Part shown: positions 37,016 to 49,294 of the stretch, in pieces
How the letters are laid out: each line of letters begins with the position of its first letter
How positions within the stretch are numbered: the stretch's first letter is position 1
NCBI GenBank assembly: GCA_037954235.1
Contig: JBBMOA010000003.1
Span: 6,377,453-6,441,452, forward strand
DNA from: Aulostomus chinensis
Taxonomy: Eukaryota; Chordata; Actinopteri; Syngnathiformes; Aulostomidae
DNA length: 64,000 nucleotides
Direction: 5' to 3'
Notes under the pieces: model-generated
Seen by the model: only the letters and a program-made list of their open reading frames with translations
Database searches by the model: none
Told to the model about the DNA's origin: nothing
Translations under genes and position numbers: made by a program

Positions 37016-37262
37016 TCACATCCAGTCATTAGAGAGCGGTCTGAAAAACAAACGCAGGTCCCTTTCATTGAGGCGTCTTTTCAGCACCTCCACAAAAATC
37101 TCCCACTCCACCATCTGACAATGAAGCAGCTGCACGCCGTTGAATGAGAATGATTGTCTCTTTTCTTTTAATCGGCACTTAGTGAATGAGAAAAAGGAGA
37201 ATTTCCCCTCTTCACTTGGCATGATTTTTCCAAGGTTGATTAGCCGCAAAGAGCAACCCATG
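37016..37262. promoter_or_regulatory. candidate conserved non-coding element
   Basis: Unique, balanced-composition segment beside the scratch gene with TAATC- and CATTAG-type homeodomain-like cores and a CAGCTG E-box (CAGCTGCACG). The minus-strand frame over it has no recognised domain. Conservation is untested, so this is only a candidate. Confidence 0.25.
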
Positions 37263-37284
37263 ATTTACACTCATTTACCAATTT

Positions 37285-37630
37285 ATTAGGTACACCCCGA
37301 TAAAATGAATGTGGAATACAGAAGCCCCATCATGTTTCACGTTGGTTTAATCTGATTAAGAAATTTTGATTTATTTCAATGGCCATTGCTAGACTAAAAG
37401 GTGGCCCTGATATTTTTTTTGCATCCTATTAAGTGCATATCCAAGTATAAAGACCAGCACCACAAATTGCAGCCTCAAAATGACCATTTGAATAAATATT
37501 CCAAACAGATGTAGTGTTGCTGTATTTAACTATCTGGTATAAAGTGTCAAGAGTATTTTTCAAAATATTTCATACACAGAGTAGCTGGTATTAAATGGTG
37601 TTAAGAACATTTCATCGGGGTTTATCTCAT
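37285..37630. mobile_element. candidate MITE with imperfect terminal inverted repeats
   Basis: The left end ATTAGGTACACCCCGATAAA (37285..37304) matches the reverse complement of the right end, ATGAGATAAACCCCGATGAA (37630..37611); over 23 bp, 19 positions agree, including the core CCCCGAT and AAATG. The 346-bp element is AT-rich and has no ORF. The left flank TTTATTAGGTACACC is typical of a repeat edge common in fish. No clear target-site duplication was found. Confidence 0.5.
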
Positions 37631-37639
37631 ACACTCTCT

Positions 37640-38680
37640 CTGCAGTAAATAACCAAAGAGCTCAATCCAGAATCAAAGTGTCAATCTGGAAGCGGCTGGT
37701 TAAAGCTTCACACCTGTCACTCAAACTGTGGAAGTAGGAGGTCACCAGAGGAGACCCCCACCCGTCAGGTAAGGTGACTGACAGGGGATGGGGTGGGGCT
37801 GCTCAGGAGGCCAAAAGGGGACGAAGGGGGAGGAGGCGTTGTACAACTGCATTTTAATCTAGTCAGACCTCAATTCTGATAAAAGGAATCTGTCCATCTC
37901 TCTCATTTCCTTTCTGGGGGTCATCAATCACAAATGTCACTGGCCTCTGCTTCAGTGGATGCCAGAGTCTCGAGGGAGCTGTGGGCTGCAAACTACAGAT
38001 GCTGTGTGAGATGGAAAAACCAAAGCAATGAAAGAGAAATACACAGACTAGAGAGAGTGATGACATGTGTAGTAGCAGCTGAAGCTATTTCTGAAATCAC
38101 TCATTTCAGAATATTGAGTCACACAACAGTCACAAATATACATACAGATGGATAGATATAGCTAGAGATAGATAGATAGATTATATATACATATATACAC
38201 TGTTACTATATTTAGTAGGATAGAAATATCAATCATTTATTCTGCATCTGGAGTTCTGGATGGTCATGTTCACACTGGCTTGACCAGAAATTGAAAAAGG
38301 ACAGACTTCTTTATATTGGAGAGTTATATAGTCATCACATTGGTGCAAATAAGGCAAGACACAAGTACTCTGAGAAAACAGTCTAAATTTACAAGTTTGA
38401 TTGATATATTGATTTGACCACAAATGCCATCCATTTTTAAAACGCCTGCTGCACATTTTAAAACATTGCACTTGATGGAGCACATTTGAATATTATGATC
38501 TGCAGCTGCAATTAGATCTGATTAGATGAAGGATTTCTGTCCAAATGTAATTGAGTTGGATTTTATTGACAGAATACTGTAATTGCACAATTTACGTGTT
38601 GTATATAAAAATACTCTCTTGCTCTGGAGAGAGTCTCAGCTCTACAGGAGGTGGGAATGAGGGGGCAGAGCCTCAATTTC
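37640..38680. other. intergenic, no gene seen
   Basis: No gene. Short TAGA/ATATA simple repeats lie at about 38148..38200. Confidence 0.5.
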
Positions 38681-38686
38681 ATGCAC

Positions 38687-38695
38687 ATATATATG

Positions 38696-38760
<65 letters not shown>
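38687..38760. repeat. (AT)n(GT)n compound microsatellite
   Basis: ATAT units pass into about 27 GT units. It directly abuts a reverse-oriented LINE fragment. Confidence 0.95.
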
Positions 38761-38762
<2 letters not shown>

Positions 38763-38764
38763 GT

Positions 38765-39065
38765 TACTAAGTTACTCTCACCCTTTTAGGGTGGTTCTGT
38801 GTTATTCTCTACCTTGGGTCCTCTACCAACCAGAGGTCTGGGAGCTTGAGGGTTCCACGCAGTATCTCTGCTGTAGTAGTGCACTCTACTTGACTGAGGT
38901 TTCAGGTGTTGGCCCTGGAATCTGCTCCCAGTTTGGGGGTCACGGCCCCGAGTGCTCCTACTACCATGGGGACCACGTCAGCCTCAACCTTCCGCATCCA
39001 TTCTCGCTGTTCTTTTAACCCCTGGTACTTCTCAAACGTCTCGTGTTCTTTCTTCCTGACAGACA
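38765..39065 (-). mobile_element. LINE fragment, 3' coding end
   Basis: On the minus strand the frames read LRLTWSPW, then TPKLG-like and IPGPTPETSV, corresponding to the fish retrotransposon block around VVIGALGAVTPKLGEWLQQI. Stops and frameshifts throughout. The same family is present in plus orientation at 60575..60790. Confidence 0.6.
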
Positions 39066-39069
39066 AGAT

Positions 39070-40145
39070 TTAGTGCCGTATTGTTCATTACCCTTTCTGA
39101 GGAAATCATAATATTTTCAAATATTCATCGTGTCAGATGCCACATTTAGTGCAGTATTCCACCAAGCAAAAGGGTTCCCACACTTTCCCACTCACGACCC
39201 TCAAATTAATGCCTGATACTTGTGATCCCATTATCTCCGGGGGACCTAGAGCATGGAAGCACACACAGTAATAGGCTTATCCAAACACTGGCACTTAAAA
39301 TGATTTAAAATTCAACAGCCAGTTTTATATATGTTATATGTCTTTATATCTTATATTTAGAAGTTTTAGTACTATTTTTACTCTAAGAAACAACTCCAAC
39401 ATTTTCTAACAATTTTCAAATTTCCATTTCTTTTCATTTTTAATTCTGGAAATCATCTTGTGACCCCCATCTGCGTCACACCAACCTCACTTTTCACCCC
39501 TGACCTCGACCTTGTGCACCCCTTTCATGCTGCATTTGTGTCATCTAATGGCATATCATATCAGACAAATATTCACTGTCTTTGATACCATAAATTATGC
39601 TATTAAGGTTTGGATCTGAGAAGGCAAAGAGGACAAAGTTGGAACAAAGTTAGACTCCAGGTCGGAGGGGTGACAAATAGCTCAGCTTATAACAGGTGTA
39701 ACATTAGCGGTCTCATCTGAAGAAACAGTCTCTAAACAGTTTAGTTCATGAGCTATTAGTGCGTTCAGGAAAATGGACAAGAACCTCCCATTGGTCTTTT
39801 CCCGGGGGACCTTAAAATGACTAAAACTGCCTCACTTAACAGAGGTGGGATCTGAGGGAGTTTCATCACACATCTCCCCCCAAATTACAAACCTCTCTGT
39901 TCAGCTGAATTCACTTAAGATACAGTGTGAAAGTTACTTAGCTCAAGGGGTGGTTTTGAACTTTGCCACACAAGTTGCCCTGCTTCAGTGCTTCAGGCTG
40001 AGCTTAAAGAGGAGTCAATGAAGGGAGGAGTTTGTTTTTTTTGAGTCATTTTGGTGAACCAGTCATCTGTTTTGCACAGAACATACAAGGACATTATACT
40101 GGGTTGTCGGGAACATTTCTAGAGAAAGTGTCAGTGCTAAGCTGC
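39070..40145. other. intergenic, no gene seen
   Basis: No gene or recognised repeat. Confidence 0.5.
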
Positions 40146-40149
40146 AGCT

Positions 40150-40690
40150 TGTACAAAATGGTCATGCAGCACACATTAATGAAATAAGCCCATTTATTGC
40201 CTCTGTGTCCCTGTCCTGATGTCCTTGGCACCTGGTACTCCTCCACAGCGCCCATGTGAATTCACTTTTCCCTGGACACTCGCCTTGGACTTCACCCTGC
40301 CAATAATGCTGCATATTTCTGGCCCTAAGCCTGCAGCGCTCCTCCATTTGTGTTCAATACACAATCAACTGATGGTGTCAGTGTGGGTGACATTGCCTCT
40401 ACAAGTGTCATTTGCCGGCCTTGAGAGCACTTACACTAAATGGCTCTTCGCCAAATAGCCCTTCAGCACAGGCCAGTTCAATTGCTCTGTCAAAAGGAGA
40501 ATTACCTGCCGTGGGGCCCCAAATGGAAGCTCTCAACTGATAAAGGACACCGGGAATCATTTAGGCTAATGTCTTAACATTACTGGAGCTCATTTAACAA
40601 GGAGTGAGGAAATGAGGCTCGATCACCACATCTGCATGAGCGAGAGATGGAGATGATGCCGTCGATTTGTCTCAAATAAGAGGTACGTGC
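40150..40690. promoter_or_regulatory. candidate conserved non-coding element
   Basis: A long unique segment of balanced composition, without microsatellites or repeats, with many homeodomain-like cores (ACATTAATGA, TCATTTAGGCTAATG, CAATTGC) and a SOX-like CATTTGTG. No frame is longer than about 80 codons. It resembles the non-coding elements often seen around developmental regulators; scrt2 is the nearest such gene. Homology is untested. Confidence 0.3.
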
Positions 40691-41350
40691 AGGCAAGAGA
40701 CTGGAGGTGGAGTTAAGGGGGAGAAGTTTAGTGAGTTCCTGCTGCAGTAACAGACTGCCTGCTGCATAAGGTGTGTTTGTGGTGGTGGTGCTGATGGGGA
40801 CTCAAAAGGAAAAGGGAGGTGTAAGGGGAGTGTTGGGGGAGATGGGGGGCCTCTCACCCTCACACACCCTTTGTCTCCTGGCCATCTGCTGGGATTTCAT
40901 TATGGCTCTGAGCATGAGTGTTTGTGTGTGAGGAGGTGGGGGTGGAGGGTTGCAGGGCAGCACAAGTGTGGTGGTGGTGTGTGTGTGTGTGTGTGGGGGG
41001 GCATTCCGTCACCTTACAACCAGCCACACTATAGAGTCACGCTAGGCCAGGCCAGGCCGCTGGAGGACGCAGACGGTCTGTCACACGGGGAGTGAATTTA
41101 CAGCCTTGCTGACCCTGCTGAGATGACTCCATTTCCCAAGTACTCACTCTGCTTTATTGCTCATTTTGTTGAGGAGGGAATATCTTCAGAGGTTTATTAA
41201 GCATATAATAAATTCAAAATCAGGCCACAAGATTTAAAGATATAGATAAACATTTTTTTTTAAAGAAGAGGGCAATATCCTGACATAAAGTGATGCTTCA
41301 CCCAATAGAAGTGTTTCTTACCTTTCAGATATTCAAAATAGGTCTCATGA

Positions 41351-41640
41351 GTCAAGTCAATTCAAGTCAGTTTTGTTTGTCTCGCGCCAAATCACAACAA
41401 AATTTATCTCATGACACTTTACAAATAGAGCAGGTCCAGTACCACACTCCCTCAATGAATTTACACCCAACAATTCTCCATCAGCAAGCACGTCCTGCAA
41501 CAGCGGTGATGAAAACCTTCCTTTTAACAGGCAGGAACGTCGAGCAGACCCAGGCTCAATGGGGACGGCCTTCTGCTTTGACCGGTTGGAGGGAAAGAGA
41601 GCAGGAGAGCAGGGCAGAGACAAAGACAGATAATGAAGAA
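41351..41640 (+). repeat. common teleost interspersed repeat, class uncertain
   Basis: Starts with GTCAAGTCAATTCAAGTC, then GCGCCAAATCACAACAAAAT, ATGACACTTTACAAATAGAG, CCCAACAATTCTCCATCAGC and CTGCTTTGACCGGTTGGAGG. This order (cells reading GCGCCAAATCACAACA.., ..CACTTTACA.., ..CCCAACAATTC.., ..GACCGGTTGG..) is frequent in fish genomes. A fragment of its 3' part recurs at about 18635..18700. A purine-rich low-complexity tail follows to about 41720. Confidence 0.6.
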
Positions 41641-41799
41641 AGACAGATATGCAGAAGGAAAAAGAGGGACAGAGATAAAGAAAGAGAGAAAGGAGGAGAG
41701 ACTGATGGACAGACAGAGACGTGAAAAGGTGGTGCTTTGGGTGGCAGCTTGAGCCTCTTCAGGTCTGCAGCCTCCTCCAGCAGCGCCCGGGATCTGGGA

Positions 41800-44460
41800 T
41801 GAGGGGAGCCTGAAGGTTCCAGAGAAGAAGATGAGTTCGTAACCCATATGAGTAGGATTTCATGAGCTCAAAAAGATGTTTATCCCCTTGCATTACTTCC
41901 TCTGATTGAAGAATGGAGAAAGAGCCAGCCATGCACATTTAGCTTGAAGCTCATGGTGACTAAAAGTTAACAACAATGAAGCCGTCCATCTGTTCATTAC
42001 CTCTCAAGGGCATCGTCTGGTATAATCCACATCTTGTAATCCACAAACACTTAGTTTTGGGCCAAAAACAAACTATCACCTCCCGGTTCAGCGCTCATTC
42101 ATGGGAGCGCTGGGTGTGACCAGCTGGCACATTCATTTGAACCAACTCGCTCAGTCAAAGTCGCGAGGTGTTATAATTCATTTTAGAAATTTGCATTCAA
42201 CTGTAAATTCTGAGTACGTTTAATGTGATAGCAACCATGCTCATAGTTTAAAGCAAACAGCCTTTATCATGTGGTTAAAGTTAAGCTAAAACACAGGTTG
42301 TGATTCAGTTATCCTCTCAAGTGACAAAAGTTTAAACTAATGTTAAACAATATTGATTTGATGTTATTTCCATCTTGGTTTTCTTTCCAGAGGCTCCTCA
42401 ACTCTTCCAGTATGTCCAGCTCTGGCTGAGCCTAGTTGCTAGTGGTGTTGGTGTTCATGCTAGCATTAGCATTGGCTGAAGTCACTGGTATTTGACATTA
42501 TTCTTTCCAACCATTGTCTGTAGATGCCATTTGGCAGGGGAAGTGTTGTCTGATTGTTTTTAGCTTCTTTTTAAGCTTTAAGAGTCACTTTTATAATTTA
42601 TCTGAGAAAGGTCTGTTCTTATGTTGCAAGTCCATCCATAAAATAGAGTAGCCTGAAAAAGCCTAGGACTGTTTTTTGTGAGCTAAAAGGAAATTTTCAG
42701 TAACTTCTGTCCCTCCTTTTACAAGTTTTTCTGAAACTACAGCATTTCTGATAAGTAAAATGTTATCATGAACTTGCCGATCTTCGATTTGTTTTGTATT
42801 TTCTCTGCAGTTTTGTTGTTAACAAGCTTCAAAAACAGTTAAAACATCAGCAAGCTGGAGGCAGCATTTAGCGTCGTCAGCTGAGTTTGTCAGATTGAGT
42901 AAGCAGGACGTCATTCCTCACACATCTACAGATAAACTGGTGCTGCTGGAGCATTCTTGAGGAGACACACCTGCGAAATAGAATGGCATTCTGTTGTTCT
43001 CACGGCTGTAAGAGCCTTTATGTCAGTTTAAATGCATACAGTGATGTGTGTAAAAGACTAAACATTTATCATTTAGATATGACACACACGCGGTGAAGCA
43101 ATCAAAAGTAGTCTTTTTTTCTATGACAACTTTGGATCTTTTCTGTACTGATACAATTACAGATCCCATATGGATTATTGATCTGATACCAAGGGTTACA
43201 TTAAAATGCTACATATGTGCAAGGCCATATCAATAACCTCTTGGTTTGTTGATTTAGTTTGAGGTGGGAACCCTCCCCTAGACCACAGTCCAGACCAAGA
43301 ATCTCATATTTGGTGTGTAGACAGGAGCTGTCTCAGTCCAGATCTAACTGAAGTATAATTCTGTTCCTGCTCGTGCAAAAACATCTTTTGCAATGATTTG
43401 GACTTTTCAACCATTTAGAGGAAACTCGGCTGGTTTACATCATACCGGGAATCAACTGAGAGAAGCCACCTCCTGTCCTCTTTGCCTTTCCTGCCGGTGA
43501 TGGTAGAATTTGTGGATAACGAGAATATTCCTTTAGTGGATTTGAACTAGCCTGGAGTGCTGCACTGAAGGCTCATTCTACTGGGAAATACACCAAAATA
43601 ATAATTTTAAGGAAGCAATTCACAGCATCTTTGCAGCGAGCTACCACGCATGCATATTAACACCACATTGTGTGTAACACATGCAATCAATGTGAAGTAA
43701 ACCACACAGTTTATGACAACAGAATGACGTGAAATGTTCTTTGGTGTGCGGATCAAATATATCACAGTATAAAAGCATGCTCTTTAACATTACTTTCTTG
43801 TATTTGTAATTCAAAATTTATCAAATGAATATTCAATCATAGCAAATGCGAGTGACAAATGAGAAATTCTTCTGAACCTTTCCTTTGGCCTCCCTCCATG
43901 CCGGTCCCTCCTGTTACGTTCAATAACAGGAACTCCAACGGAACGTTCTCACTGGAACATTTCTTGCTCTCTCTCAGACAACAACATCCATTACTTGCTT
44001 CCCACTTTCCAGCAACTGTTGCTCAACTGTCAAAACTCACTATTCACACAACCCCTCCCGGCAAAATGTACGCTGCAGGTCTCCTGGCTCACTGCTGACA
44101 CATGATTTACATGGACACCACAACATAGAATTGAATTGAACAGAATGGCCTCATTTTCACTAAAAGGCAATCTAGCCATTTAGGTCAGTGTGAAACATGT
44201 GTCCCATGTTGTATGGGTGCAACAGAACGGTGTAACTGTACACTTACTGCATAGGTATAAACAGTCATGAATATGGACTCCAGTATAAATATACTGCATT
44301 TTATGAAAGTAATAACAAATGAACATAAAGTGTACATCTGCAGGCACTGTGTCTGTATGTAAACAGTTTTCATTTCATCCAATTAAAGCCACTATTAAAC
44401 CATATGCTCACCATTAAACGTAAATCTACATACAGCAAAAACTGTCTCACTTAGCTAATT
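41800..44460. other. intergenic, no gene seen
   Basis: Unique AT-rich DNA. No exon, repeat or clear regulatory signal recognised. Confidence 0.5.
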
Positions 44461-44467
44461 GGCACAC

Positions 44468-44569
<102 letters not shown>

Positions 44570-44665
44570 ACCCCATGAGCAGATGGGCTCCTCCCCAATG
44601 TTCGGTCTGAACACATCAGGCCTTGCAGGCAGATGAATGTGGGAGCATGTATTTCATGGCCATCT

Positions 44666-44668
<3 letters not shown>

Positions 44669-44721
<53 letters not shown>

Positions 44722-44726
44722 CACAC
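44669..44726. repeat. (CA)n microsatellite
   Basis: About 28 CA units, of opposite polarity to the GT tract 170 bp to the left. Confidence 0.97.
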
Positions 44727-44729
44727 AGG

Positions 44730-47380
44730 CCTGTAGCTGCCTCTGTTTGCTCTACATGTATATGTAGAGTAACAAGTGGCCTTCAGTTACCTTAGTGGGT
44801 TACTCTCACACACAGGTACTATTGTGTACTATCACAGACTAAAAATCCTCTTAAAAGGGTTTCCCTCTTCCCCAAATATACTTCACTTCAAGTAACCCAG
44901 TAAGAATTATCTGTTGCTCCACTGAAGGAGTGAGCTTGTTCCCAGTCAAAGGGAGCATAAGAATCTGAAACTTGTCCTATGATTCCTCTGAATCCTGTTC
45001 TGGGGGAAAAACTGGCTTGTCTACTTCATGCACTGTCATTGGACTGAGGAACTCAGAACTCAGGCATGCTGCACATTAGAGAGGCCTGGGATCCATCGTC
45101 ATCTGTTTTCATCTATTAGCTGTTTCTCGGTCAAATGACAGAAAAAATATTCAAAGCTAAATTTCAGTCCTTATATATAACATGAATGTGCTTTATGGAG
45201 CTTTGTTAGCTATGTTTTATTTGTTTTCGTTAACTTGTGGTAACTAGACAATATAGGAGTTGTACCTAGATGCCTAAAAGCATCTGGAAAACTGTTCAGA
45301 ATGTCTGTTTAAAAACTCTCAATTTCATCTTCAAATATAATTCCAATCTCTTCTATTCAACCATATGCCTCAACCCCTATGATTCGGCAATGGGTCGTTC
45401 TTGTACACTCAGCTGGTCCAGACTAGTGTGTTTATCCATGCACGTTCATAGTTGTTCAAGTGTTGAAGTTAATTTTTTTTTCTTTTATATGCATTTATGT
45501 GAAGAGAATAAATGTATTTTGTTGATGCAGAGCTTGTCTGGATGCAAGGAAATGAATATTTCCCACTGATCCCCGGTGCCACTAATCGATCATGCCAGGA
45601 AAACATACAACACTTTTCATGTAAATTCTCTCTGATTCTGTCTGAATAATTCTGATTCATGATGCAATTATTTGTGTTATATGGCAGGTGTGTCCCAGTC
45701 CGCGCAATGTTTGGGAGCAGCAGCTGTTCCTCTTGTCCTCTCGTTCACTCTTTGATGCAGTTGGGCTGATGGAGAGCTTCTCCATCATGGTCGATACAAT
45801 TAATGTCTCACCCACAGCCAGTTGCTTTGCTCACATCAAAGCTTTTTAGGTGGCATTTCCGCCTCTTGAAGGCTCATCACATCCAAATGGTTAAAATGAA
45901 TACCATTGTCAAAGAAGAATCTAGAATTAGGCCTTTGTGTTACCTGCGCACTTCCAGGGGGAAAAAAAAACAATATGATGATAGGGTTGAAATTTGTTTC
46001 ATAAATGAAACAATTTTTGCTTTACATAAGTGACTGTGTCAATGACACACCAGAAAATGAATAATTTTTCAAAGTGTCCAAGAATACATATGCATTCTTA
46101 AGACATATAATTTGCAATGAAGCCAAACTTTGTACAAACATTGCTGGTAAAGCGACTGAATAGAGGAGAGGGTTCACAAGGTGACAGTCAGTAAACATCC
46201 TATTCATTGGACTGAAACAAATTGAAGATCTCTTCAGTTTCACATCAGGTTTATGTCATGTGGTCTACCTGATTTTTCTATGTAAAGTTAGTTCTTGAAT
46301 CTAATCTTTTTTTCTTTTTTTTTAAATTATGTTCTTTGCATAAGAAAACTAGCTGATTTGACCTCCTTGATGGACCTTAAGACCCTCTGTGGTATATGAG
46401 GGAGTGAAGGGCACCCAGCTGTATCGCCCACTGCAATTGATTCAGCAAAATCCCCCCCGGCTCAGGTCACGTGCCTCCCTTTGTACGATTTCCCTGCAGC
46501 AGAGAAGAGGCCAATAGAGACAAGAACAGCTGCTGAATAGGGATGCCATGTCTGCTTCCCCCAAGAGAAGCATCCTGCTGTCGGTCCGGTAAGCAGGAAG
46601 AGATATTGCCCACTCTGGACACTTGGGAGATGATGTCCACCACTGTCCGTCCAAATGTGATGGATGGAACCGCAGACAAGAATTCTCCTCAATGTTCGTT
46701 TTTTTTCTGACTTCATCAAGGAACACAAATGAGCAAAATTCAACGGAGAAACCAATACCATGCGTAAATGATACAACCAGGACAACAAATATATGATAAC
46801 ATAAGAAATTATCACCTAACTTCAACCATCCAAAGCATTTCAAAATGTAAAATTGGACGGATGTCCTGTGAAAAATGTCACTGACATGATTAAAGTTCAG
46901 AAAAAATAAATATGTACGTTTTGGTAGAGCATTTAGGAGAAACAAATTATAATCCAGGAGATGACACGTTCTACAAATACTACACCATTTCAAAGGTGAT
47001 GGAGGAACTTTTTTTTAATCAGAACAAAAATAACTTTCAGCAGCCCTAGACAAGTCTACAGGGGTGGGTATTTTTAACAGAAAATCCATGTAATGGTTGA
47101 ACATTTCAGTAAATTATTTTGCAAACTTCAGGAAGGTTGGGAATTCAATCTTTTCTTCATGAATTTGACACTTCACTCAGGAATTAAGTCTTTGGTAACT
47201 GGCACAAATAAACTGGACATTTTGAAGTCATTTTTTACTGATTGTACTCAAACGTACACTGTCTGTTAAAAATACCTGATCAATGTTCAACTGTCACTAA
47301 CATGTTTATGCTGCCATCTGCTAGCTAGTTTTGGGGTTTGGCATGCAAAATTAAATCATCTAACCCATTATCCATCAACT
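44730..47380. other. intergenic, no convincing gene
   Basis: AT-rich with a GC-richer island at about 46380..46690. On the minus strand that island is open in all three frames (for example 46442..46993, 183 codons), but none has a recognised domain, and Cys/Phe/Leu richness suggests chance. Confidence 0.4.
47311..47324 (-). promoter_or_regulatory. CTCF-like motif, one mismatch
   Basis: The minus strand reads CTAGCAGATGGCAG; 13 of 14 positions fit the core consensus (second base T instead of C). Confidence 0.35.
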
Positions 47381-47387
47381 GTATTTC

Positions 47388-47765
47388 CATCCATCCATTT
47401 TCTACCGCTTATTCTGTTAAGGGTCACGGGGGGGGGGGGGGGGGGGGGCTGGAGCCTATCCCAGCAGCCTTTGGATGAGAGGCAGGGTTCACCCTGGATG
47501 GGTCACCAGTCCATCGCAGGGCCAACACACAGACACAGACAACCATTCACACCTACGGTCAATTTAGAGTATCAATCAGTCTCGTCCCTTCTTGATGTCT
47601 TTGGACTGTGGGAGGAAGCTGGAGTACCAGAGAGAACCCACGCAGGAACAGGGAGAACATGCAAACTCCACACAGAAAGATCCAGTGCCCGAGCCAGGAC
47701 TCAAACCCAGAACCTTCTTGCTGTGAGGCCACAGTGCTGACCACTGCTCCACTGTGCTGCCGCTG
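47388..47765 (-). repeat. SINE, near full-length, with 21-base poly-G
   Basis: Reverse orientation, with GGGTTTGAGTCCTGG as the B-box-like region, complete body, a 21-base G tract on the plus strand (47428..47448) and GGAT tail. The 5' end GCGGCAGCACAGTGGAGCAG is retained. Confidence 0.92.
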
Positions 47766-47769
47766 TAAA

Positions 47770-49217
47770 ATATTTTTCATTTAAAATCTAAGTCGTACTC
47801 TCTTGAGGAGGGGGTACAGAAAATTCTTTTATTTTATTCAGTATTCACGTTTTGTGTCCATCTATGTTCTACCACTGTACCACAAACTGATGGAGTAAAA
47901 TGTGTCATTTTAAAATTGCTTATTGCAAATGTTTGTAAGCAGATCTGCTCATAAAAATAAAAAATGTTTGGATTTGTACATAACAAGGTAAATACAGTTA
48001 GTACAACTCACCCCAAAATTCCCAGTTAAATCATATATTTCTGCTTATTTCCATGGAAATTTTCCAATTTCCAGGATTTAGCAACCTGATCTTCAACAGC
48101 TAGCAAAAGTGGAAACCTTTTAGGAGACATTTAAGTGGGTCTGCAATATTTTCACAAAAATGTGTGCTGTTCATGCCTTTTTTTGGAAAATTTCCCTGGA
48201 GAATCACGACACAAACAAGTGCAAAAGTAATAACGTTTAATTAAAATAAAACCATGCAACAGGTCACTGTCACCCTGATTAGAGTCAACCCCTGTTATAA
48301 AATAAACATCCAAAGCCATACATTGTGGTCAGTGGGCACTGGCTGCAGGAGAGGAGAAGCAGATCAGCCCACGCACCAAAGAAACCTCAAGAAAAAACCC
48401 CTAACTGCAAAAAATGGAAATAAAAAAACAAGAAGAAAGACTGCACAGGCCACAGTACAGTGGTTTTCCTGAAAAGGTGCGAAGCACAAACTCCACAGAG
48501 AGAATTCTCCCCCCACCCTGGTTGCTAATAATCAATCACCATCACAAAGCACTATGAACCATATGGCACACCGAAGACAAGTCAGAGAACATGAGTGATG
48601 AGCCAGTGGCGGCCTGCTGATAAATACGTGGATGAATGTCTTGGAGCAGTTTATTCCCATGTACCAGACATGCACTTGGTAAAAAAGGGCCCATCAAATT
48701 CACATCCTTGGGATTGTGGAAACTGGCGAATTGATTTGAGGCCAACATGGCCTGGGGAACCGAGCATCGAAGAGGTTGGACATTTTTCAGTGAAAGGAAT
48801 CGGTTTCAGCATCCATTAAGATGGTGCGGTTTGTAGTTTAACAACCATACAATCAGAATGATCCAAACACTTAACATCTATATTTCAGTCAGGGAGAGAC
48901 AAGTTGATTTTGATAAGTAGCAAGTTGCTTCTAATCCCTCAGCACAGTACCCACAGAACTGAACTACTGAAGAATTTCGAACAAATAATCTGTTGACACT
49001 AACTGGTCAATTGGTTAGTTTACAATCTTGATGAAGAACACATGGATAATTAAAAAAAAAAAAATCAGTTACATGTACAGTATTTGTGTTTTGTAATGTC
49101 TCGTCTGCACTGTGAACCAAAATAGATAACTGGGCACTGGTCGAGGAAGTCTGGTTCACCTGCACACCTGTCTCTGTCCAATGCAAGGCTCCAGGCAGAG
49201 GAAGTGGAAGTCAAGAG

Positions 49218-49259
<42 letters not shown>

Positions 49260-49290
49260 TGTGTGTGTGACAAGGAGGGCTGGCAGCAGG
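47770..49290. other. region 3' of ube2v1
   Basis: No additional gene seen. The right part should be the ube2v1 3' UTR. A minus-strand AATAAA at 48650..48655 is one possible poly(A) signal. Confidence 0.4.
49221..49269. repeat. (GT)n microsatellite next to the ube2v1 stop codon
   Basis: About 24 GT units on the plus strand, 25 bp past the stop codon, so an (AC)n tract lies at the start of the ube2v1 3' UTR. Confidence 0.95.
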
Positions 49291-49294
49291 GGCC

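Noticed and set aside
38551..39018. A 155-codon plus-strand frame
   Set aside because: It runs through a GT microsatellite and the antisense strand of a LINE relic.
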